The position numbers and the translations under genes are program-made. Positions 30,982 to 42,121 of a stretch of DNA of 64,000 nucleotides are shown here, in pieces. Below the pieces are notes generated by a model, which was not told where the DNA came from, searched no databases, and saw nothing but the letters and a program-made list of their open reading frames with translations. The stretch comes from Oscheius dolichura (Eukaryota > Nematoda > Chromadorea > Rhabditida > Rhabditidae), in contig OW051492.1 in the NCBI GenBank assembly GCA_932521035.1, positions 3,224,001 through 3,288,000 of the forward strand, in the 5' to 3' direction. Within the stretch, counting starts at the first letter, position 1; every line of letters starts with the position of its first letter.

Positions 30982-32371
30982 ATGCCGAGCATTTATCCCA
31001 ACCTAAAAGAAGACAACAAGCTTATACGTCGAACGGTAGAATGCCAATCGGACTCGGAAAGTTTTGTCGGGTACGTTTTAAACATTTTTTGGTACTTATT
31101 TATATTTCAGTTCACCTAAGGCATCTAGTACACCTAAAGGGGAAGGACTGCAGCTAAGGAAAACTGGAAGTCCAGTAAAAGAAGATGAAACCATCCTAGC
31201 TGGGTACACAGCTCCGCCAACAAATTCAATGTAACTTGCCTTCTTATTTCAATAATTTTATTTTCAGTTATTATCATGATAACACTCATTCAAATACAAG
31301 CATCGTACATTCACTTTTATCACCTGATGAATACTGGAATACATTTGAAGATTTCAAGTAAGCGCAAAGCATTCAAATAAATAACACATTGTCTAGGCAT
31401 TGTTATCAAACTGGCGATTGGGGAGATTTTATAGCAAGACATCATCTAAGAATTCTCTTCGTCATTCTGCTCATTATGATTGTTTACAGTATATATTCAA
31501 GTCTTACAGCTGCATCAATGGTGTTTTCAAGGCACTGTTATAAAAGTACAAAATGATTGCAGGACAGACAGAGTATGTGGAAGGATTATCGGCAAGAACT
31601 TCGTCTCATGAGAAAGGATTTTCCTGGTTTAACCAAGCAAGATGAAAATGCTCTCCTCGTTGTTGGCCAACAGGTGCGAGAAAATTATTCTTACGTTCTT
31701 TATTTTAGTGGATTATTGACGCTCATCCGGACCCCGTAGTTTTAACAATCGGTGGCCCGAATACTTCCGCCTTAATAAAGAAATTATATCAAATTCTCAC
31801 CAAAGTAAGCATAAATCAGATTTGATTATTTAATTGACTTTATCTGTTTAATATTGTTTATTTAAGATTTCTAAGCCAAAAGTGCTTCGGCCAGTTATTG
31901 TAGCTAATAGTAAAATAAATCGAGCACAACTTCATGCAGCTGTAAAAGCAGGTGGGTATTTTTTTTGGTTGATATATTTTGTGCCAATTAAGACTTGTTA
32001 TCTAATTCAATGCCCATTACCGCTGTGCAAAGCATAGATAATCTAGTTTGGGACTCACCTCTTGTCTTACAAGCATTTTCAGATCAGGACTCTTACTTGG
32101 TATTTTTCTTAGTTACATTTTCTGCATTTCCGATTTTAGGTACCTAATTCATTTGTATTGTTGTCTGTAGAAAATGCTCAAGCAGAAGCCACCACTTGCG
32201 AAATTGGCCTGGCCGAGTAAGTAACGTTTTTCTTCAATATTTTGTGCGTCTCTTGCAATCCAAGCTAAATCTTTTAGACAACTAGTTGATAAATGGACCT
32301 CTTCCGGTGGTAATATGGACAACGTTGCTCCCGTCATATCCAGGATCACGGGCTACACAATTTGCATCTAG
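30982..32371 (+). CDS. Type II membrane protein, LAP1/torsin-activator-like
   Basis: Multi-exon frame beginning at ATG 30982, directly after a TTCAG acceptor, and ending TAG 32369-32371. The N-terminal half is polar and Ser/Thr-rich, with GSPKASSTPKGEG-like segments (nucleoplasmic or cytosolic type). One transmembrane helix follows (LRILFVILLIMIVYSIY), then a roughly 200-residue domain: DPVVLTIGGPN, VLRPVIVANSKI, FVLLSVENAQA and ending VISRITGYTICI. The order (disordered N-terminus, helix, lumenal alpha/beta domain ending near the C-terminus with S-R-I) recalls LAP1/LULL1, the inner-nuclear-membrane or ER cofactors that activate torsin ATPases through a degenerate AAA+ fold. I judge this from layout and weak motif similarity only. 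BOP1 follows 300 bases downstream, probably in the same transcription unit. Confidence 0.55.
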
Positions 32372-32673
32372 AAGACCCCTTTATTGCTTATATTGTAGAT
32401 TTATTTTTTCAGGTTTCAGCACTTTCAAACTCATGTGCACGATCTCTGCTGTTATTTATTTATTTACTGGTATTTAATATGGATCATTATTCTTGCTCAC
32501 ATTGTGCACAAATTTGTCTTTCCCATGCAGCACTTGTAGTTTCGATAGATAAAGTTTTAATGAAGTATTTTGTTTTGTTTTGTTTAATTTAATAATGTAT
32601 GACGCAACCATGTACATGAAATTTGTGATTGATTGTTTGAATGTTTGAGATTCATAATTAACAAATAGGAATT
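32372..32673. other. Spacer between LAP1-like gene and BOP1
   Basis: 3' UTR-like AT-rich sequence. Its second half (from about 32587) is also present before the truncated BOP1 copy. It ends in a CAAATAG acceptor five bases before the BOP1 ATG, a likely trans-splice site. Confidence 0.45.
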
Positions 32674-35241
32674 ATGGTAACTACAAAAACAACAAGAAAA
32701 AGGCAGGTAGAAGTGAAACCAGATAAGGCTGCTAAAGCTGAGGAAAAAGAAGTAAAACCGGAAGCATTAAATGGAAATAGCAAGTACAACGAGTACGAGT
32801 ACGACTCATCTGATGAAGAGGTTGTAATTTGAAGGATTTATTCAATTTCTATTTGTAGGATCTTCGTAACACAATAGGAAATATCCCTATAAATTGGTAC
32901 GACGAAGAGGAACATATTGGATATGACAAACATGGCGAAAAAATAATCAAAGCCGAGAAGAAGGGAGAAATTGATATTTTCTTGGAGAAAATGGAGGATC
33001 CTGATTATTGGTATGTTTAATTATAAATATATGTACAAATCTTCCAGGCGGAAAGTATTTGATCGTCAAAGTGGTGGAGATATCAAGCTGTCTGATGAAC
33101 AGATAGAAAAAATTCGTAATATTGCTACTGGAAAGTTCCCATCAGCCACATTTAATCCGTATGAACCCTTTTTGGATATTTCTTCTGCTCAAAAAGAAAT
33201 TCATCCCATTGATAATAGGTTAGTTTTTAATTATAAAATAAACGCGAATTGTTCAGACCAGAACCGAAAGCTCGGTTTATTCCATCTAAAGATGAAATTA
33301 GAATGGTCGGAAGAATGATACATGCTATTAAAATGGGATGGGCAAAAGGACCAAAACCAAAAAAAGAAACTAAAAAGGTCTGTATTGTTGTTTCTACTTC
33401 AATAACATTATTTTCTTACTGCAGGTTTATGATTTATGGGCTTCCGAAGATCTTGGGCATAAAACAAAATCGGAATTGTCGAGAATGCGTGTTCATCTTC
33501 CTGCTCCAAAAGTAAATCACGTTCACTCTGTTCATACAATAGTCTATTCAGATGGCTCTCCCCGTTCATTCTGAGTCGTACAATCCTCCTGCCGAATATC
33601 TGTTGGATGAAGACGAAGCTAAAAAATGGGAGGAAACTGATCCCGAAGATCGGAAAGCAAACTTTTTGCCGCAAAAGTATGACGCTCTTCGAAAAGTAAT
33701 TTATATTTTATTTGTTTTCATATTTTCATGCTATTACAGGTTCCTCAATATGATAAGGTTATCACTGAACGATTTGAACGCTGCTTGGATCTTTATCTGG
33801 CACCTCGACAAAGAAAAATGAAAATTAATTGTGATCCATCCGAGTTACTACCGGAACTTCCAAATCCTAATGATTTGAAGCCGTTCCCTACAAAATTAGC
33901 CTATGTGAGTTTTTACTTATTAATATATTTATGCTTTTATAGTTTATGCGAGGACATGAAGGGCAAGTTCGTTCGATATCTGTGGAGCCCGAAAAAGGAG
34001 AACTTATGGCTTCTGGTGGAGCAGACGGTACTGTTCGTATCTGGATGCTAGATTCGGGACGTTGCGTCAAAGTTTGTTGGATATGTTATATTTTATTTGT
34101 GCTTTAGACATTCAAAGTTGGAGGTCCTGTTTCATGTGTAGCTTTTTGCCCCAATGCTCAACTGACTATGCTGGCAGTTTCGTATGAAGGCAGAGAAGTT
34201 GCCATTATTAATACGCAATGTGGAGACAAGCTACTAGTCTCGGATACGGAGAAGATTATGAAGGAAATGCCAGTAGGCGTCGAAGATAGCAAAGTCGAAT
34301 GGAGAAGAGTGAGAGATAGAGTAGTGCTTAGGACGCCAACTGTTTGTTTCTTATTAATATATTAATAATGATTTTAGGAAGTTCGTAGAATAGCATGGCA
34401 CGCAAAAGGAGATTATTTGGCAACTGTTAGCACAGAAGATATAGCCGCCTCCGTATACATTCACCAGTTGAGTAAAGCCAAATCACAGGTAATCCAGTAC
34501 TTTTCTTTGTCAAAATAAAGTTTCAGTGCCCATTTACAAAAAGGAAAGGGCATGTACAAACAGTCGCCTTCCATCCAACACATCCGCAACTATTTGTTGC
34601 TACGAAGATTCATATACGAGTATATGATTTGGCTAGATGTGCATTGTTGAAGAAGTGCCTGACGGGATTGAAGCATATTAGTTCTCTGGTCCCAGATCAT
34701 GCTGGCGAAGTGAGACAGCCCATTATTTTAACATTGGAAAATTCTAGAATCTTATGGTTGGTAGTTTGGATAGGAAGTTTGCCTGGATGGATCTTCAGCT
34801 TTCTAATAAACCTTGGAAAACATTGAAACATCACAATTCAGCTATTAGAGCTACAGCCTATCATAAAAAGTAAGTTTTATTCAATTTGTACCTCATAAAC
34901 TATAAATGTATTACATTAATCTTTTTGCAGATATCCTCTCCTAGCCACAGCTAGCGATGATGGGTCGGCCATGGTCTACTACGCACGAATTCATACTGAC
35001 TTCTCACGTGACAACGAAATATATCCGGCCAAACGGCTAACTGCGCAGCGTATTGTAAGTCAACTATGAATACTAGTTTTTTAAACCAGTTCTGGTTCTT
35101 GTTTTTTTGCATATGGTTTTTGAAAAAAAAATATTTCAGACGGAAGATGGACTTTGTATGTTGGATTGCGCTTGGCATCCCACTCAACCTTGGCTTCTCA
35201 CAGCCGGTGCTGATGGTTCTATCGCTTTGTTTAGCTATTGA
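32674..35241 (+). CDS. bop1: Ribosome biogenesis protein BOP1
   Basis: Component of the PeBoW complex (PES1-BOP1-WDR12), required in the nucleolus for 28S/5.8S rRNA maturation and 60S assembly. The N-terminal part is acidic and Lys-rich ([10 protein letters not shown]), then the BOP1NT domain: [48 protein letters not shown] and [19 protein letters not shown]40 propeller follows ([78 protein letters not shown]) and ends FSY-TGA. About a dozen exons keep phase, and no lesion was seen. A truncated near-identical copy lies at 20975-22193. Confidence 0.96.
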
Positions 35242-37245
35242 AACTCCTTGTTACATCATTTTGTTTTAATTGTTGATTGTTTGTTCGTTGTTATGTTATA
35301 CTATGAATCGTAATCTCCCGATCACATTATCCCTCTGCACAAAAACTTCTTCATCCGGCAGATAATACCTTCCCCGACGGAACGACTGCTAACAGAGACG
35401 GATCCAACTGCCCCGCACTTTGTCTCTCTTATCCGCGACAAAACTTATAACGGTCAAGGCCGTGTCTCTCCGGTAGAGATTAGATGAGCGTCCTAGCTTG
35501 GCCCCTTACCTACCAGCCGCCGATGTTACTTTCGATGGCGAACTGATAGCCGCGCCGGCGAACGATAGGAATGTTTAATTGAAATGGGGAGGAAGAGATT
35601 GGGAAAGTCGGGAAGGAGACTAATGGGCTTACGGTCGATTGAGCTGCGGAGGAGGGAAAAGGACAACGACAAGTAGCAATTGGAACACCAGGGTAAGTGC
35701 TGCATGGGTCAGTGGTGCCGGGACACATTCCTCCATCCTCCTCCAAGCAGAGATCGTTTGAACCGTGGGCCGGGAGGATGGGCACTTTGAAGGTTCCGGG
35801 CCGTCCTCCCACAGGATTGGATTGTGGCTCCCCTGGGTAAAACTCCCATAGGGCAGACAAAAAGGTCTTTTTTTCTTTTATTTCAAGACATGCCCACATT
35901 CCGGAATCCGGGTCAAAAACGCGGGGACGTCGCCCCAAATTAGCTGGAATTCATGGCGGCGGCCATTCTCCTCCTGCACACAGGTAACCTGGCGGTGGTG
36001 GCTGATAAGGAGGAGGACGACGTCGTCTTCTTCCCTTCTTATCCTCCCTGCTGTCTATCGTCTCCCCCTTGCTGACCCTGAACAAGGCGGCGCGCTGCCC
36101 CTCCTCCCCCCGTTGCCCTCTACACTTTATCTCTCATAGCGGGGGACACCGACAGACAATCTAGATCTCCCGGGCACATCCAAGGTCCCCTCGCCCCGTA
36201 GGAGGCCAGATACTACTCGGATCACGTCTCACCTGTCTCTCCTTATCCTCCTGTGGATAAATTCACAGCTGGCTACAGTATCCTCCTCTTTCCCGCCATA
36301 AAACAAAGCCATCTCTTCTTCTCCTTCTTTTCTGCCCGAGGCAGCTTACCGTAGCTCTCTTTGGTTGCCATTTAGAGTCTATTTTATGACCCGGCCCTTT
36401 AATTTATACCGTACTCCCTCCAAAATTCCCTAGAAATGGAAAAATGACCCAACAAGGCGTCTCCTCCCGGCATTCCCCGCAAATATAGTGAGATGCCGGA
36501 TGAAATTTGCGTAAACACCCGTCAAATCTCTCGATGATTCACGAGAGATTCCAGTGTCGCCGGGGGTCACGTCATTTCCTTACGATCTCCCCTCCCCGGG
36601 ATCATATCCGAAAAGCACCCGAAGTGTGACTCATCTGATCCCGTCTCCCCCCACGGGCTATTGTCCTCCGGATACCGTCTCCCTGTGGCAGCTGACCCTC
36701 TTCTCCTCCAGTCTTTTTTTCAATCTTCCTCTCCCAAGAAAACGGCCGACCACTTGAGTATTGACTTGTAGTTAGAAGACAGTCTGGCCATCCTCCTCCT
36801 CCCTGGATAGTGCTATCTCCAGGCAGTGGTCCCCTGCCCTGCCGTAATGGACGGGCATTTCAACAACGGGACGCACGCAGTTGGCCTTGACCATCTCTTT
36901 GACCCACTTCGATTCTTATCAAAGCAGTCGTTTTCCCCCGGCTGATCCAAAGAGCTCACACGGTACATTCCCAATCCTCCCGTATCCACTGTCTCCTATG
37001 TTTTGGTGGACCTTCCTCGTCCGCCCGGCTGCCTGATACCATCCTCCCGTCCTTTCTCCCCTCCCCCTTCACACCTTTTCAAGAGGGCAGTCTCCCGTCC
37101 TTCTCGCACTTTCCCTCTCCCCCGGATCTTCGGATCTTCTCTTGACTTCTCTCTTCCCTTTCACCCCCAGTCAATCACTCACAGACAGACACACTCAACC
37201 TCTTTCCTTTTCCAGGGGGCAGTTGGCCAATTCCCACAGAGACAG
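35242..37245. other. Intergenic, pyrimidine-rich; promoter side of NOAH-like gene
   Basis: About 2 kb, GC- and CT-rich from 35.9 kb on, with clusters of CCTCCTC. A possible minus-strand gene at 35.5-35.85 kb is listed separately. The last 250 bases hold the 5' UTR of the next gene, with a TTTTCCAG acceptor about 30 bases before its ATG. Confidence 0.4.
35520..35860 (-). CDS. Doubtful Cys-rich exons
   Basis: On the minus strand a stretch after an ACCCAG acceptor reads GGRPGTFKVPILPAHGSND and then Cys-containing text (LCLEEDGGMCPGTTDPC, ATCRCPF) up to a GTAAGC donor. A further short open piece (GYQFAIESNIGGW) ends at a GTAGGT donor. The Cys spacing hints at a secreted protein module, but no start or end exon was found and the family is not recognised. 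Confidence 0.25.
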
Positions 37246-40200
37246 ATGAAGCCGACGGCCATCGTGTTATTGGCCGTGTTGGCTTCTACGCAAGCCGTTG
37301 AACATCTTCGTGAGTTTTACTCTCTAATATTTTTATTACTGTAAAAATAGCTGCTTCTACCAGTTCGCCGTTCCGCCCCCGGTGTCTGCTCTCTTTCCCC
37401 TTCAGTGCCTCCCCCTCCCTGTCCCTTTCTTTTCAACAAAAAACGAATCCCCCATCCTTTCCGGCGGACAGATAACAATATCCACTGACCCAGATACCCG
37501 TGTAATGCAGTTGCGAGAAAACTGAAAAGAGAGAAAGAGAGAGATGACGACGCCCCGTGCCGCGCAACCCATCCACCATGATAACGGGGTCAGAGGCAAA
37601 GAAATAGAAAGAAACCGCTGCTGAGAGGCTTCTCCGTGGCCACCATCATAGGGGAGACCAATTGTCTTGTGAGACAGACACTGGCGCGGCTCTCTGGGGA
37701 CCTAGAAGTCCTCTGGATGACCCAGGGCGGCCTCCCCTTCTTGTAATAACGGACCCTTTGGCTATTGAACAGGGAAAATCTTACACCACATTTTAGAGGG
37801 CCCGGAAAGCCTCGCTGAATAATACAAATGGAAAGAACTAGAAAATTAGCCGTTTTCAGCCTCAGTCGGCGTCTGCCAGCCGGGAGAGCAAACCGTCTTC
37901 CTCTTGAGGCACAATGCCACCTACGGCGAGTCCATTAGGACGATACCGGCCGTCTCCCTCTCCGACTGCTCTGATCACTGTTCCACCTCTTTGGTATCTC
38001 CTTACTCCTGTTCCGAGAATAAAATGAGTTTCAGGACTGCCACGGAGTAGAGTTCTCCTCCGCCAATTGCCGTGTCTACGGAGCCGGTGAGAAGAACGAC
38101 GCTCCCGGAGCCAAGTTCCTCTCCAAGAGCTGTGTCACCGTAATCCAATGGCCCATAATTTAAAAAGATAATCATGCTCAGAGTGACCGTGTCTGCTCGA
38201 GTCCCTTCCATTTCGATGTCTTCCCCCAGAAGTTGCTTGTTGGCTTCGCCCGGGAGGTCGTCACCGCCGCCACGGCCAAGGAATGTATGACTGCTTGTCT
38301 GAACAGCTTCGACACGTACGGCTTCGAGTGCGAGTCGGCCATGTTCTACCCGACCGACAAGGAATGCATCCTGAACACGGAGGACCGCCTCGACCGGCCG
38401 GATCTCTTCACGGATGAGATCGACGACACCGTCATCTACATGGATAACAACTGCGCCGGCTGTAAGTGGCCTTCTTCGGTGGGGTGCCTGCACCCATAAA
38501 CCCTCGGCAGGAGATTTCTTTCGATATAAAACAGTCACTCCATTATATTCTGTCTTGCCAAGGCTTTACGGGTCCGGCCGCCGCCCACCTTCTCGTCCTC
38601 GTCCTTCTCCTCGTCCCCGAGAGTGTATCCCCCTGTTTCAGCCCAATGCTATGCCCCCTACGTGACCCAGTACATCGCTGTCGAAGGGAAACAGCTGGAA
38701 AATGAACTGGACAAGATCATCAACGTCGACCTGGACTCGTGCCAGTCCCTCTGCACCCAGCGCCTCTCCCAGACGGTTCGTCCTCTTCCCCTTTCCCTCT
38801 CCATATGTTCCATCTCCTTCAGGCCAATGACTTTAACTGCAAGTCCTTCATGTATAACAACGCCAGCAGGACGTGTGTCCTCTCCGATGAGCGCTCCACC
38901 CCCTTGGGAAGAGGCAACCTCGCCGCGGCGGAAGGATGGACTTATTATGAGAAGAAGTGTTTCGCCTGTTCGTTTCCTCCCCTGGAAATATAATGACGAG
39001 TTCATTTTAGCTCCCAACACCTGCCGAAATGTGCCGTCTTTCACCCGAGTCCAGCAGAAGATCCTCGTCGGCTTCGCGGCCTTCGTTATGGAGAATGTCC
39101 CCTCGGTCACCATGTGCTTGGATCAGTGCACAAAGTGAGTCCTCCCTCCCGACAATTATTTTCACATTTTCAGTCCTCCTCCCGAGACCGGAGACAACTT
39201 CGTCTGTAAATCCGTCATGTACTACTACAACGAGCAGGAATGTATCCTGAACGCGGAGTCCCGCGCCTCGAAGCCGGATCTCTTCATCGCCGAGGGAGAT
39301 GACTTCCTGGTCGACTACTTTGACATCACCTGCCACCTGGAACAGGAGAAGTGCCCGGCTGGCAGCCACTTGAAGGCTGTTCGAACGATCAACGCCGCCC
39401 TGCCCGAGGGAGAGAGCGACCTCCACGTGGTCAAGTCCTCCGGCAGCGGTGTCCAGGAATGTATGAAGAAGTGCTGGGAACTGGCGCCGGAGAAATGCCG
39501 CAGCTTCAACTACGATAAGGCCAGCGGCAGCTGTGATCTCCTCTTCTTGGACGACTCCACCACCACTTTGAGACCTCAAGTCCGTTCGGGAATGGACCTC
39601 TACGACATGCACTGTCTACAAGGTTCGTTTTTACCCCGTCCTCCCGTGCCTCATTTGTTCTTCCTAAGTTCCGCATTAACCCCTTCTCGCTTCTCTGTCC
39701 GTATATCCTCACCTTAAAGCTCAACCTCTAGTGGAATCCGACTGCTCCGCTGCCAAGGATGATGCCCTCTTCTCCCGCTACCTCCACACAAAACAACGTG
39801 GCATCGCCTCCAAGAGCTACAAGACCGTGGCCCTCCACTCGTGTCTCGAAGTCTGTGCCGGCAATCCCACGTCAGTCTCCCTGCCCTCCTCCTCCATAAT
39901 TAGTGGTTTAGATGCGCTGGAGTGAATTACAACCGCCGCCATGGCACTTGCGACATCTTCGACGCCATTGACGGAGATGCCGAGGCCAATGACCAGGTTG
40001 ACTTCTATAAGAACCTCTGCGTCGTCAAGGAGGAGGACACTGGCTTCTCGGCCGCCGCCAATGTGCCGCCACCCACGCATCGCGTCTCCGGAACCGTCAC
40101 CAAGAATGACCACAGAACAGAACTCAACAACAACAAGAAATCCAACAAGAGGCCCAGCCTCAAGGAACAGGAGAGGAGGAAGAAGCCCGAGGCTACCGTA

Positions 40201-41593
40201 CCCCTCGGCCCTCCAGTGTCTGTCCCCGCCGATGCCATCAAGACCATCTGCAACTACGAAGGCATCAAGGTCCAGGTCGAAAATGCCGAGTCCTTCTCCG
40301 GAGTGATGTTCGTCAAGAATAAGTTCGATACCTGCCGAGTCGAGGTGGCCAACAGCCCCCAGGCCACGCTGGTTCTCGGTCTGCCCAAGGACTTCGGAAT
40401 GAGGCCGATTACTTTGGAAGAGGAGAAGAAGGAGACCGAGAAGGGAGAGAAGAGCGAACTGGTCAAGGAACAGCTGGAAGACTTCCGTCACAAGAGGCAG
40501 ATCGAAAGCCGCGACTGTGGCCTGATTGATATGCTCAACGGCACCTACAGGGCTACTGTCGTCATCCAGACGAACAACTTGGGCATTCCGGGACTCGTCA
40601 CCTCCATGGACCAGCTCTACGAGGTCTCCTGCGACTATTCCAGCATGTTGGGAGGCAAGGTCCAAGCCGGATACAACATGACCGTTACGTGAGTTATCAT
40701 CTTCTATGAATATTACAAATGTCTTTTCAGTGGCCCGGAGGCTAACCTGATCCAGCCCAGAGGAAAGATCGAGCTCGGCAACCCCGTGTTCATGCAGCTG
40801 GTCAGCGGAGACGGCGAGCAACCCATCATCCAAGCCAAGCTGGGAGATATCCTCGAGCTTCGCTGGGAGATCATGGCCATGGACGATGAGCTGGACTTCT
40901 TCGTGAAGAATTGCCACGCCGAGCCAGGAGTCGGAGCCCGTAATGAGGAGAAACTCCAGCTGATCGAAGGCGGCTGTCCCACCCCCGCCGTGGCCCAGAA
41001 ACTCATCCCCGGACCCATCGAACAGCAGAGCAGCGCGGTCAAGGTCGCCAGGATGCAGGCATTCCGATTCGACTCGAGCAGCAGCATCAGGATTACTTGT
41101 GAGCTGGAAATCTGTAAGGGAGACTGCACTCCGGTGAGTGGAACCCGACAAGAAGGCGGATAAAGAGGATTTCAGGTGGAATGCGCCCTGACAGAGGGAC
41201 AGAAACAATCATGGGGAAGGAAGAAGAGGGACATCGACAATTCCATTACCGAATGTGAGTGTCTCCCACCTTGTTTTGGGTATAAAACACCTTTCTTTTC
41301 CAGTTGAGACCGGCCGCTACGTGGTGCCGCGTCTGTCCCGAGCCACGACCTCCCTGGTTATCGTCGATCCCCTCCAACAGGTCCAGGAGCCCGTCGCCCT
41401 GGCTCGTGCTTCCGTCTTGGACCTCGTCCGCCAAGAAGCCGAGGAGGTGGCCTTCGTGGCCCCAGCCGGTCAGATGTGCGTCGGCCGGCTGCCGTTCGCC
41501 GCCATCTTCGGCCTCCTCTCCCTGTTGGCCCTGATCCAGGCTGTCTTCGTCGTGCGATTCCTCTTCCGTCGTATGCGACAGTCCAAAAATTAA
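37246..41593 (+). CDS. noah-1-like: PAN/Apple and ZP-domain apical matrix protein (NOAH/NompA-like)
   Basis: Transmembrane ZP protein of the ecdysozoan apical extracellular matrix, where NOAH proteins shape embryonic epidermis and cuticle and NompA links sensory dendrites to cuticle. A signal peptide (MKPTAIVLLAVLASTQA) starts at 37246. About six PAN/Apple modules follow, each with spaced Cys (for example CMTACLNSF..CESAMFYPTDKEC, CLDQCT..CKSVMYYYNEQEC, CMKKCWELAPEKCRSFNY). The ZP module begins at ICNYEGIKVQVENAE. A dibasic RHKRQ site lies within the ZP region. A second site, GRKKRD, precedes the last segment and fits the usual furin-type cleavage before the transmembrane helix (FAAIFGLLSLLALIQAVFVV), followed by a short basic tail ending RQSKN-TAA. 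Introns are short except the first (37309-37858). About 1,000 residues. Confidence 0.93.
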
Positions 41594-42121
41594 TAACTCG
41601 TGACATTCGCAACACTCCGCCCCAAAGTGCTTTCTCTTGTCTCATCTTCGTCTATCTCTGCCACCGCAGCCCAGTTGTGGTTTCCTTCCCGTACGGTTAC
41701 ATATTCCCCAAAAATTTCAAGAAATTTGACATTCCATCTCGCCGCTCCCAATATAAACTCGTATGGTTTTTCTTTCCCCTTTTTTTTCTTCATTGAATTG
41801 TTGTTATGAAAATTATAATAAGACATAATAAACATGAGTTCTATTCTGCCACAGTTATCTCTCGGATGGATGACAACTGAATCCTCCTGGGCAGGGATTC
41901 GGCCACCGAAAACCTCGGAGACACTGGCCACTATGTGGAGGATCTCCTCACTCACGCCTGCCGAGCCACCTTCAAGTGGGGAAGATCGGGCGAGCCATCA
42001 ATAGGAATTGAAGATTTGAGAAAACTGAAATACCCGAGATGGCTTTATTAGCTATAAAAGACAACAAAAATATACATAACAATAAATATTATATAGAGAT
42101 ATGCTCAATTCTAGAGAGAGA
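41594..42121. other. Spacer between convergent genes
   Basis: 3' UTRs of the NOAH-like gene (+) and GPAA1 (-). AATAAA-type signals occur near 41826 (+). No gene seen. Confidence 0.45.

Noticed and set aside
35953-35985. Plus-strand MAAAILLLHT start followed by GTAACC donor
   Set aside because: Looks like a signal-peptide exon, but no following exon with matching phase was found.
38002-38538. 178-codon minus-strand frame
   Set aside because: Shadow of the second PAN module of the NOAH-like gene.
39817-41208. 463-codon open frame on the minus strand
   Set aside because: It is antisense to the well-supported PAN/ZP coding exons; codon bias of the real gene keeps the opposite strand open. The Leu/Val/Asp/Gly-rich text has no domain.
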